The notes below the pieces were generated by a model. It saw only the letters and a program-made list of their open reading frames with translations, was not told where the DNA came from and made no database searches. A DNA stretch of 17,732 bases, taken from positions 1-17,732 of the forward strand of contig JAFZPS010000067.1 of assembly GCA_017550205.1 (NCBI GenBank), written 5' to 3'. The stretch comes from Bacilli bacterium (GTDB lineage: Bacteria > Bacillota_I > Bacilli_A > RF39 > UBA660). The position numbers and the translations under genes are program-made. Below are positions 8,393-14,111 of the stretch, in pieces. Position 1 is the first letter of the stretch. Each line of letters opens with the position of its first letter.

Positions 8393-8986
8393 ATGGCTAG
8401 AAATAAGAAAAACAATGTTTTTACACAAATAGGATATATGTCTCGTTTTGTCCTTCACGCGTTTTTAATAGCACTTTTGTGTTTATTAGTAGGATTTGGT
8501 TTAGTGGCAGTTATTTATTTTGGGGATTTATTAATAAAAGATAAAAGTCCATTATTTAGTGCTTATGTAATAGCAACACCAAGTATGGTTCCTACTATTG
8601 AGATAGATGATGGGATAATAGTAAAAAGAGATGATAATGATAAATATAATGTTGGTGATATAATTACTTTTGCTTCAAAAGATATTAATTATGAGGGATT
8701 AGCAGTTACCCACAGAATTGTGGAAAAACATAATTTAGGTAATAAAGATAGTGTGTATACTACTAAAGGTGATAATAATAAATTAATAGATCCTGTTAGT
8801 GTTAAGACTGATTCTATATATGGAAAGGTATTATTGAAGATACCTCAAATAGGAAAAATAGAGGAATTTTTTTCACATCCAGCTAATTATTTAATATGTT
8901 TATTAGGACCTGCAGTTATATTTATTCTTTATGATATGGTAAAGATATTTGTAGTAATGAAAAAAAAGAAAAAATTTTCATATTAA
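8393..8986 (+). CDS. SipW/ER-type signal peptidase I
   Basis: Membrane serine endopeptidase that cleaves signal peptides outside the cytoplasmic membrane. The nucleophile is S64 in TPSMVPTI. H107 (in THRIV) takes the place of the Lys of ordinary bacterial signal peptidases, and D127 is in TKGDNN. This Ser-His-Asp set marks the ER/archaeal/SipW class rather than the LepB class. Membrane segments lie at about 22-45 and 165-189, the second being typical of SipW-like enzymes, followed by a KKKKK end. The 197 residues are normal. In B. subtilis, SipW is dedicated to TasA and TapA, so the two anchored proteins just upstream are its likely clients here. AGGAGG precedes ATG 8393. Confidence 0.9.
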   Translation: MARNKKNNVFTQIGYMSRFVLHAFLIALLCLLVGFGLVAVIYFGDLLIKDKSPLFSAYVIATPSMVPTIEIDDGIIVKRDDNDKYNVGDIITFASKDINYEGLAVTHRIVEKHNLGNKDSVYTTKGDNNKLIDPVSVKTDSIYGKVLLKIPQIGKIEEFFSHPANYLICLLGPAVIFILYDMVKIFVVMKKKKKFSY

Positions 8987-9002
8987 TTCTTTCTTTTTTT
9001 TT
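8960..9002 (+). terminator. A-tract/T-tract terminator after the signal peptidase
   Basis: Left arm 8960-8971 (in the lysine codons of the protein tail) and right arm 8990-9001 pair as A8-G-A3 with T3-C-T8, with an 18-base loop that holds the stop codon. The stem is almost all A-T, so its strength is uncertain. Confidence 0.55.
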
Positions 9003-9012
9003 ATGCTTAAAT

Positions 9013-9018
9013 TATAAT
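9013..9018 (+). promoter_or_regulatory. -10 box of rsmA
   Basis: A perfect TATAAT lies 19 bases before the rsmA start and just after the upstream terminator. No convincing -35. The predicted leader is about 13 bases. Confidence 0.4.
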
Positions 9019-9037
9019 ATGTGGTGTTGGTGATATT

Positions 9038-9838
9038 ATGGAAAAATATGATGTTAAATTTAAAAAGAAATTTGGACAAAATTTTTTGAAAGATATTAAT
9101 ATTGTTAAAAGAATAGTAGATGTAAGTGAAGTAGATAAAGATTCTTTAGTTATAGAAGTAGGACCTGGTGGAGGTGTAATGACTAGAGAATTAGCTTCTA
9201 GAGCTAAAAATGTACTTGCTTATGAGATAGATCATGATTTAGAAGATGAATTATTTAAAAGATTAGATGGATTTGATAACGTAGATGTATTGTTCCAAGA
9301 CTTTTTAACTTCAGATTTAATTAGTGATGTTTCTAATTATAGTTATGATAAATTATATTTTGTTAGTAATGTTCCATATTATATAACTACACCAATATTA
9401 ATGAAATTAATAGAATCAGGACTTGAATTTAATAAAATAGTTATTATGGTTCAAAAAGAAGTAGGAGATAGATTTACTACACAACCAGGTAGTAGAGAAT
9501 ATGGTTCTATCACTGTACTTTTAAATTATTTTTATGATATTAAGAAAGAATTCTTTGTTTCTAGAAAACAATTTATTCCTGAACCTAATGTAGATAGTTT
9601 AATAGTTAGTTTTTCTCCTAAAAAAGAGAAATTAGAGTTAAATGATTATAAATTCTTTGAAAGATTAATAAGAGATAGTTTTCAATTTAAAAGAAAAACT
9701 CTAAAGAATAATTTAAAGAATTATGATTTGAAAATAGTCGAATCAGTATTACAAGAATATAATTATGATTTATCAGTAAGAGCAGAGAATCTAAGTACAG
9801 AGATTTTTGTTAAGATAAGTAATGCATTAAGAAAATAG
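9038..9838 (+). CDS. rsmA: 16S rRNA (adenine1518/1519-N6) dimethyltransferase
   Basis: Dimethylates two adjacent adenines in the last hairpin of 16S rRNA using S-adenosylmethionine (RsmA/KsgA); loss gives kasugamycin resistance in known species. The N-terminal KKFGQNFLKD is the family hallmark. The SAM-binding loop EVGPGGG starts at E43, an acidic strand end (YEID) follows, and the catalytic NVPYYI is at 111-116 with N111 first. The 266 residues are usual. GGTGAT (9029-9034) precedes ATG 9038. In B. subtilis rnmV (5S rRNA maturase M5) sits just upstream of ksgA; here that place is taken by the signal peptidase cassette. The gene ends in a very good terminator before yabG. Confidence 0.97.
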   Translation: MEKYDVKFKKKFGQNFLKDINIVKRIVDVSEVDKDSLVIEVGPGGGVMTRELASRAKNVLAYEIDHDLEDELFKRLDGFDNVDVLFQDFLTSDLISDVSNYSYDKLYFVSNVPYYITTPILMKLIESGLEFNKIVIMVQKEVGDRFTTQPGSREYGSITVLLNYFYDIKKEFFVSRKQFIPEPNVDSLIVSFSPKKEKLELNDYKFFERLIRDSFQFKRKTLKNNLKNYDLKIVESVLQEYNYDLSVRAENLSTEIFVKISNALRK

Positions 9839-9857
9839 AAGTCTATTTTCTTTTTTT
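9830..9857 (+). terminator. Intrinsic terminator after rsmA
   Basis: A ten-base perfect stem, AGAAAATAGA (9830-9839) with TCTATTTTCT (9842-9851), and a T run to 9857. The rsmA stop codon is within the left arm. The two-base gap means the tip opens to a slightly larger loop. Confidence 0.88.
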
Positions 9858-9884
9858 ATGCATATATATTACTGGGTGATAATT

Positions 9885-10652
9885 ATTTTTAAAATAGGAG
9901 ATTTAGTAAGTAGAAAATCATATAATAATGATATTGTTTTTAAAATAGTATCTATTGATAATAATATTGTTAAATTAATTGGTGTAAATGTAAGATTAAT
10001 GGCTGATTCAGATATTAATGATTTAATTATGGCTAATGATAATGTAGATGATAAAGATATAATAGAGAGAAATATTAGTAATTTTGATAGAGCTAATTAT
10101 TTCTATTTACCAGGTAAAATTCTTCATATTGATGGTGATACAGATTATTTAGATCGTTCAATGAGATTTTATGATAGTGTTGGAATAAGAGCTAATGGAT
10201 TATGTATAGAAGAAAAAGATATAGCTCTTAAAATAATAGAATTAATTAAAAAATATAGACCTGATATTGTAGTGATTACAGGACATGATGCATATTATAA
10301 GAAAAAAGGTAATATTAATGATATTAATAATTATCAAAATAGTATTAATTTTGTGAAAGCAATTAAAGAAGTTAGAAAATATGAGAAAAATCAGGATAAA
10401 TTAATTATAATTGCTGGAGCATGTCAATCTGATTATGAGGAATTAATAAAAGCAGGTGCAAATTTTGCTTCTAGTCCAAAAAGAATTAATATACATGCAT
10501 TAGATCCTGCAATCATAGCTTCATCAATAGCATTTTCAGATAAAAACCAAAGTATAGATTTAATTAAATTAATAGAAAAGACTAAATATGGTTGTGATGG
10601 CATAGGTGGAATAATCACAAATGGTACTATGTATATGGGGTATCCAAGATGA
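9885..10652 (+). CDS. yabG: Sporulation-specific cysteine protease YabG
   Basis: YabG (peptidase family U57) processes spore-coat proteins in Bacillus and germination proteins in Clostridioides difficile. The N-terminal FKIGDLVSRKSYNNDIVF matches the B. subtilis start as I recall it. The likely catalytic pair is H134 (in TGHD) and C180 (in GACQSD); their spacing of 46 equals that of H161/C207, the residues I recall as essential in C. difficile. The frame is open from ATG 9858, but that ATG lies at the end of the rsmA terminator with no ribosome site. The only good site, GGGTGAT (9874-9880), points to ATT at 9885, placing the start where the family starts. ATG 9858 or GTG 9876 remain possible. 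The gene overlaps veg by four bases (ATGA). A sigma-K or sigma-E promoter is expected but not clearly seen. Confidence 0.9.
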   Translation: MFKIGDLVSRKSYNNDIVFKIVSIDNNIVKLIGVNVRLMADSDINDLIMANDNVDDKDIIERNISNFDRANYFYLPGKILHIDGDTDYLDRSMRFYDSVGIRANGLCIEEKDIALKIIELIKKYRPDIVVITGHDAYYKKKGNINDINNYQNSINFVKAIKEVRKYEKNQDKLIIIAGACQSDYEELIKAGANFASSPKRINIHALDPAIIASSIAFSDKNQSIDLIKLIEKTKYGCDGIGGIITNGTMYMGYPR

Positions 10653-10861
10653 ATTTAGATATAGCTAAAAATAAAATAAAAGAAAAACTGGGTATTCATA
10701 TGAAATTTGTTTATAAAGGGGCAAGAAATCAAATAGAAGAATTTGAAGGTAAGATAGTTAGATGTTATCCTCATATATTTATAATTGAGACTGATGATTG
10801 TATTATTAAATCTTTTACTTATAATGATTTTATTATAAGAAATATCAAATTAATTTTATAA
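10649..10861 (+). CDS. veg: Veg family protein
   Basis: A 70-residue Veg-family (DUF1021) protein. Compared with B. subtilis Veg as I recall it, the matching elements are GKRLTL against GIHMKFV, a GxxRxxIExxxG stretch against GARNQIEEFEG, YPSVFVIQ against YPHIFIIE, and the closing strand. Veg is a highly expressed small protein linked to biofilm gene control and spore outgrowth; its biochemical role is not settled. The order yabG-veg is conserved with Bacillus. Translation is probably coupled to yabG, because the start overlaps the yabG stop. No separate promoter is seen, in contrast with the strong veg promoter of B. subtilis. Confidence 0.88.
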   Translation: MNLDIAKNKIKEKLGIHMKFVYKGARNQIEEFEGKIVRCYPHIFIIETDDCIIKSFTYNDFIIRNIKLIL

Positions 10862-10885
10862 ATAAAATAATTGCATTTTATTTTA
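10861..10885 (+). terminator. Weak AT-only hairpin after veg
   Basis: AATAAAAT (10861-10868) and ATTTTATT (10875-10882) pair around a six-base loop directly after the veg stop, with only a short T stretch behind. There is no G-C pair, so termination may be partial and veg-spoVG read-through is possible. Confidence 0.4.
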
Positions 10886-10898
10886 TATTATTATAAAA

Positions 10899-10904
10899 TA
10901 TAAT
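10899..10904 (+). promoter_or_regulatory. Possible -10 box of spoVG
   Basis: TATAAT lies 36 bases before the spoVG start. No -35 at good spacing: TTGCAT at 10871 would be 22 bases away. The sigma-H elements that drive spoVG in B. subtilis are not visible. Confidence 0.35.
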
Positions 10905-10940
10905 TATAAAGTGTTAACTTTAAGAGGGAGGAGTATTCTT

Positions 10941-11225
10941 ATGAAGATTACATCAGTTAATGTGCGCAAGATTGAAAAAGAAGGTTCACGTATGAAAGGA
11001 ATTGCATCTATTTTATTAGATGATAGTTTTGCAGTACATGATATTAGAATTATAGAAGGAGACAACGGTCTATTTATAGCTATGCCTAGCCGAAAGACAG
11101 CTACAGGTGGATATCGTGATATAGCACATCCAATTAATCCTGAAGTTCGTTCTATGTTTGAAGAAGCTATTCTTAAAGCATATGAAGAAGCAGAAGATGC
11201 CCCAGCAGCTAGTGAAGAAGAATAA
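10941..11225 (+). CDS. spoVG: SpoVG, RNA-binding regulatory protein
   Basis: SpoVG is a small nucleic-acid-binding regulator; it affects asymmetric septation and cortex formation in Bacillus and virulence traits in staphylococci and Listeria. The family signature is present in order: [29 protein letters not shown], the near-invariant [11 protein letters not shown], and [12 protein letters not shown]. The acidic Ala/Glu tail ([10 protein letters not shown]) is variable in the family. The frame extends back to GTG 10911, but GGGAGGAG (10926-10933) selects ATG 10941 and the usual N-terminus, giving 94 residues. A strong terminator follows, so it is the last gene of its unit. Its codon use (some CGT, CGC and GCC) looks like that of a well-expressed gene. 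Confidence 0.96.
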   Translation: MKITSVNVRKIEKEGSRMKGIASILLDDSFAVHDIRIIEGDNGLFIAMPSRKTATGGYRDIAHPINPEVRSMFEEAILKAYEEAEDAPAASEEE

Positions 11226-11234
11226 TTAGAATTT

Positions 11235-11259
11235 AAGAAGCTTATGCTTCTTTTTTTTT
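11235..11259 (+). terminator. Intrinsic terminator after spoVG
   Basis: AAGAAGC (11235-11241) pairs with GCTTCTT (11246-11252) around TTAT, and the T run continues to 11259. A classic compact terminator. Confidence 0.92.
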
Positions 11260-11266
11260 ATAAGTA

Positions 11267-11295
11267 TTGATTAAAATAATAATTTCTATTATAAT
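11267..11295 (+). promoter_or_regulatory. Promoter of the coiled-coil protein gene
   Basis: TTGATT (11267-11272) and a perfect TATAAT (11290-11295) are spaced 17 bases apart. Start predicted near 11302, giving a leader of about 18 bases. Among the most convincing sigma-A-type promoters in the window. Confidence 0.7.
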
Positions 11296-11319
11296 TATCC
11301 TAGAATAGTGGGTGACTAT

Positions 11320-13056
11320 ATGGAAGAGTTAGAAAAGCAAAAAGAGAAATTAAATCAAAGAATCCAGGATTTACAAGGCGAAATAGAAATGGGACAAATC
11401 TGTAGTGATCAAGAAATGATTGATGATGCTAAGAAAGAAATAGAAGAAGTAAAAAAAGAAATACAACAAATTGAAGACAAGATTGTTCGTGAGCAACATA
11501 AAGAAGTCATTAGAAAAGAATTTGATGAAAAATTCCCTGAGCAATACTTATATGAGAGAATTATTAGTATGTGTGATGAAGAATTGATTCAACATTCTGA
11601 AAAACAATTAAAAGAAAATAAAGCTCTATATGAAACTAAGCAAAAGGAATATCGTGAAATAATAGAAAAAATGGATGACTTATCTAGATCATTGGTATCC
11701 TTGGGTAGAAGAATAGAAGATGTGAAAAAATTGTATAAAGAAAGCCATCTTCCAGAATTAATTGACGAAGCAAAAGAAAGAGTAGCACGTATAGATGAAA
11801 TAAATAAAGAATTAAAAGAATTGGAACAATCAGAAGAAGATAAGAAGGATGAATTGAAAAAGGTAGGACCACTTGAAATGACTCCTGAAGAAGTTAGACA
11901 AGGTATGATTGCTCAATTAGAAGGAAAGTATAAAACTAAATTTGTACTTTCTGAATATATTAAGAGTTTTCAAGATAAACCTCTTTCAGATTTATTAGAA
12001 GATTTAAATGAAAGTACTATAAAACAACAAAAAGATTATGTAAAAAAGAAATTTGTTACTTCAGAAGAGTATCAAATTTATAGAAGAATAACAGCAAAGA
12101 ATGCCGAACGATTATTGCCAAGACCAAATCAAATGGATTGTTCTTTAGAAGGATATGATCGAGTAAAAGAATTAATTGATTTCTATAATACTGAATGTGA
12201 TAATGTGAATATTAAAGTTGATGTTAGAAATGCTTGTATGAGTCTTGTTAAAGATTTAGAAGAAGTAAAGAAACTATTTGAATCTATACTTCCAGAAATG
12301 AAATCATATGCTGAAATGAGAGAAAAATGGTTAAAAGGTTATGAAAGAGGTAATGAGAATTTTAAAAAATTTAAAAAAGTTGAAAGCATTTTAAAATCTA
12401 AAGCAGAAAATGAACTTTCTAGTATAATGCTTTCTATAGAAGATAATAAGAAAATTATTAATATTTGTATTGCTTATGAAATTGGTAATGCAATTGATGA
12501 TGAAGAAAAGTTTGATGAAGTTCAAAAGAAAGAATTTATTAATGTAGTAAAAGAAGAAGAAAAGATTTTTCCATTGTATATGAGGACACATGTAAATTAC
12601 AAAAATACTGATGCTAAATTTAAAATTCTTCATGCTACATATAAAAAACTTCAAGAAGATTTGAGTGCTATTGAAAAGAAATATGGTAATATTTTTTATA
12701 ATGGACGCACGGCAGAAGAAGAAGTTAAAAAAATGAATTTTGATGAAAAAATTATGGAAATGAGTGAATTTACTTCATCAAAACCTGGTCAATATACATT
12801 TGATGATATAGAAAAATATACTATTATGGAAGAAATAGCTGAGGAAGTAAAAGAAGCTGCTATTGCAGATTCTCAAATAGAAAAAAATAAATATGAAGAA
12901 GCAAAACCATCTCAAAAAACTCAAGAAACTCAAGAAGAAATAGATGATATGATTGAACATGATTATTTGCTTCGTGATGATAGTTATCATCCTCCTCTTA
13001 GTGATGGTGATTATTTAACTGACGAAGATTATGAACATGATATACATGTAAAGTAG
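11320..13056 (+). CDS. Large coiled-coil protein of unknown function
   Basis: I do not recognise this 578-residue protein. It has no signal peptide or membrane segment. Residues 1-60, 85-135 and 140-180 are Glu/Lys/Gln-rich heptad-like coiled coils. The middle (about 185-440) is helical with scattered Cys and aromatic residues and may form a globular helical domain. A further helix at about 440-470 precedes a polar, strongly acidic tail that ends in a Tyr/Asp/His-rich stretch with repeats like DDSYHPPLSDGDYLTDEDYEHD. No ATPase motif is visible, so it is not an SMC-type enzyme. The frame extends to GTG 11308; ATG 11320 is chosen for the GGTGA site at 11311. It has its own promoter and terminator, so it is one unit between spoVG and yabP, where B. 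subtilis has nothing comparable. A scaffold role is only a guess. Confidence 0.85.
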   Translation: MEELEKQKEKLNQRIQDLQGEIEMGQICSDQEMIDDAKKEIEEVKKEIQQIEDKIVREQHKEVIRKEFDEKFPEQYLYERIISMCDEELIQHSEKQLKENKALYETKQKEYREIIEKMDDLSRSLVSLGRRIEDVKKLYKESHLPELIDEAKERVARIDEINKELKELEQSEEDKKDELKKVGPLEMTPEEVRQGMIAQLEGKYKTKFVLSEYIKSFQDKPLSDLLEDLNESTIKQQKDYVKKKFVTSEEYQIYRRITAKNAERLLPRPNQMDCSLEGYDRVKELIDFYNTECDNVNIKVDVRNACMSLVKDLEEVKKLFESILPEMKSYAEMREKWLKGYERGNENFKKFKKVESILKSKAENELSSIMLSIEDNKKIINICIAYEIGNAIDDEEKFDEVQKKEFINVVKEEEKIFPLYMRTHVNYKNTDAKFKILHATYKKLQEDLSAIEKKYGNIFYNGRTAEEEVKKMNFDEKIMEMSEFTSSKPGQYTFDDIEKYTIMEEIAEEVKEAAIADSQIEKNKYEEAKPSQKTQETQEEIDDMIEHDYLLRDDSYHPPLSDGDYLTDEDYEHDIHVK

Positions 13057-13074
13057 ATAATATCTACTTTTTTT
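13050..13074 (+). terminator. Intrinsic terminator after the coiled-coil gene
   Basis: A nine-base perfect stem, AAAGTAGAT (13050-13058) with ATCTACTTT (13062-13070), a three-base loop and a T run to 13074. The stop codon is in the left arm. Confidence 0.9.
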
Positions 13075-13097
13075 GTTCTAAAATTATTTTTGATACA

Positions 13098-13103
13098 TAT
13101 TAT
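13098..13103 (+). promoter_or_regulatory. Possible -10 box of yabPQ
   Basis: TATTAT lies 16 bases before the AGGAGG-led start of yabP. GATACATA at 13092 overlaps it and faintly resembles a sigma-E -10 (core ATACA), but no sigma-E -35 is seen. The nature of the promoter is undecided. Confidence 0.3.
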
Positions 13104-13119
13104 TTAGTAGGAGGATAAT

Positions 13120-13407
13120 ATGGATAAAGATAATAATATTAGTAGTTATAATCATAGTATTAATTTGTTAGAAAGAAAGACATTAGTAATAACTGGGGTT
13201 AAAAAGATAGATAATTTTGATAGTAATCATTTTTTATTAGATACAACTATGGGGTATATTGTGGTAAAAGGAGAAGGACTGGGATTAATTAAATTAGACA
13301 CTTTAAGTGGTAATGTTACTATAAAAGGTAATATTAATGCTATTGAGTATATTGCTGATAATAAGAAATCTAAAGAAGAAAGTGTATTTAGTAGGTTATT
13401 TAAATAA
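13120..13407 (+). CDS. yabP: Sporulation protein YabP
   Basis: A 95-residue YabP/YqfC-family protein. The family core is clear: RKTLVITGVKKIDNFDSNHF, LLDTTMGYIVVKGEGLGLIKLD, a following short beta element NVTIKGNINAIEY, and the characteristic FSRLFK end. YabP is made in the mother cell and needed for sporulation in B. subtilis; its molecular role is not well defined. AGGAGG (13109-13114) precedes ATG 13120. The TAA overlaps the yabQ start (TAATG), implying translational coupling. The yabN and yabO genes usually upstream in Bacillus are not here. Confidence 0.94.
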   Translation: MDKDNNISSYNHSINLLERKTLVITGVKKIDNFDSNHFLLDTTMGYIVVKGEGLGLIKLDTLSGNVTIKGNINAIEYIADNKKSKEESVFSRLFK

Positions 13408-13676
13408 TGGATTTGAAGATACAGATAGTTAGTCTCATATTTTCTTTCTTTTATGGGATATTCTTATTTATAATATTTAAATTAGAATATAGGTGTATAT
13501 TTTTTTTAAGAAAGAAATATCAGATTATACTTAATTTTATATTTTGTATAGTTTTTTCTCTTTTATATTTCTTTTTATTATTATTTATCAATAATGGGTG
13601 TTTGCATTTATATTTTTTATTATTAATTATATTTGGTTTTTTAATAAGTTATCAAATGTCGAAAAAAATAGTGTAA
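13407..13676 (+). CDS. yabQ: Spore cortex biosynthesis protein YabQ (short form)
   Basis: An 89-residue membrane protein with three hydrophobic segments, at about 5-24, 39-60 and 66-84. YabQ localises to membranes around the forespore and is needed for cortex formation. The assignment rests on overlap with yabP, position before divIC, and the N-terminal pattern (IQIVSLIFSFFYGIFLFI, like the SQ-x-FL-x-G-x-x-G start of the family). It is much shorter than the roughly 210 residues of B. subtilis YabQ and nearer to short clostridial forms. Coding starts inside the yabP stop. No terminator is seen after it. Confidence 0.82.
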   Translation: MDLKIQIVSLIFSFFYGIFLFIIFKLEYRCIFFLRKKYQIILNFIFCIVFSLLYFFLLLFINNGCLHLYFLLLIIFGFLISYQMSKKIV

Positions 13677-13727
13677 ACTCATTGTAAAAGTGATATGTTT
13701 GATAAGTTATATTCTACCTTTATGTTG

Positions 13728-13733
13728 TATAAT
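13728..13733 (+). promoter_or_regulatory. -10 box of divIC
   Basis: A perfect TATAAT lies 26 bases before the divIC start codon; TTGATA at 13699 is 23 bases away, too far for a normal -35. Leader about 20 bases. The 83-base gap between yabQ and divIC otherwise holds no recognisable element. Confidence 0.4.
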
Positions 13734-13759
13734 ATATGGTGAAAAGGTAGGTGAAAGTT

Positions 13760-14059
13760 ATGACTAAAAATGCTAGTAGAAAAAAAGCAGGTAGAAGAAT
13801 GATATTTTTAGGTTTATCTTCTATAACTATTATTTTTGTCATGACGTTCACTATTGGAAAATATTGGGTAGAAATATTTGAAAAGTATCAAGAAAAGAAA
13901 GAATTAGATAATGAATTAACATTATTAAAAGAAAAAGAAGAAACATTAAAGGTGGATGCAAAAAAACTTCAAAATCCAGATTATGTAGCTAGATATGCTA
14001 GAGAAAAGTATAGGTATTCAAAAGATGGAGAATTTATTTTACAAATTCCTGAAGAATAG
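13760..14059 (+). CDS. divIC: Septum formation initiator DivIC/FtsB family
   Basis: A 99-residue bitopic division protein. It has a basic cytoplasmic N-terminus (KNASRKKAGRR), one membrane segment at about 14-33, a coiled coil at 42-70, and the family end LQNPDYVARYAREKYRYSKDGEFILQIP. DivIC joins FtsL and DivIB in the divisome and regulates septal peptidoglycan synthesis. Its place after yabPQ is as in B. subtilis, though spoIIE and yabR do not follow. The frame extends to GTG 13751, which is part of the AGGTGA ribosome site; ATG 13760 is the likelier start. Confidence 0.94.
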   Translation: MTKNASRKKAGRRMIFLGLSSITIIFVMTFTIGKYWVEIFEKYQEKKELDNELTLLKEKEETLKVDAKKLQNPDYVARYAREKYRYSKDGEFILQIPEE

Positions 14060-14079
14060 TTAACTATTTTTCTTTTTTT
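14051..14079 (+). terminator. Intrinsic terminator after divIC
   Basis: Arms 14051-14059 and 14064-14072 pair (one G-T) around a four-base loop, and Ts follow to 14079. The last codons and the stop codon of divIC form the left arm. Confidence 0.82.
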
Positions 14080-14080
14080 C

Positions 14081-14089
14081 TGTTATAAT
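14081..14089 (+). promoter_or_regulatory. Extended -10 promoter of tilS-ftsH
   Basis: TGTTATAAT, an extended -10 identical to the one before tatD, sits just after the divIC terminator. No -35 match. Start near 14096, leader about 16 bases with GGAGGG at 14101-14106. Confidence 0.55.
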
Positions 14090-14111
14090 ATAAATCGTTT
14101 GGAGGGATATT

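Noticed and set aside
8098..8415. Open frame of 105 codons on the minus strand with hydrophobic runs
   Set aside because: It lies antisense to the second anchored protein, the terminator and the signal peptidase start. The hydrophobic runs are reverse complements of Lys/Glu-rich codons and A-tracts, and there is no ribosome site.
9861..9870. Sigma-K-like CATATATATT element before yabG
   Set aside because: It only partly fits CATAnnnTA or the sigma-E -10, and no -35 is visible. In this AT-rich DNA such strings are common, so I did not list it as a promoter.
12391..12990. Minus-strand open frames of 87 and 70 codons, Phe/Ile-rich
   Set aside because: They are mirror images of GAA/AAA-rich coiled-coil codons in the + strand gene; the composition explains them and no start signals are present.
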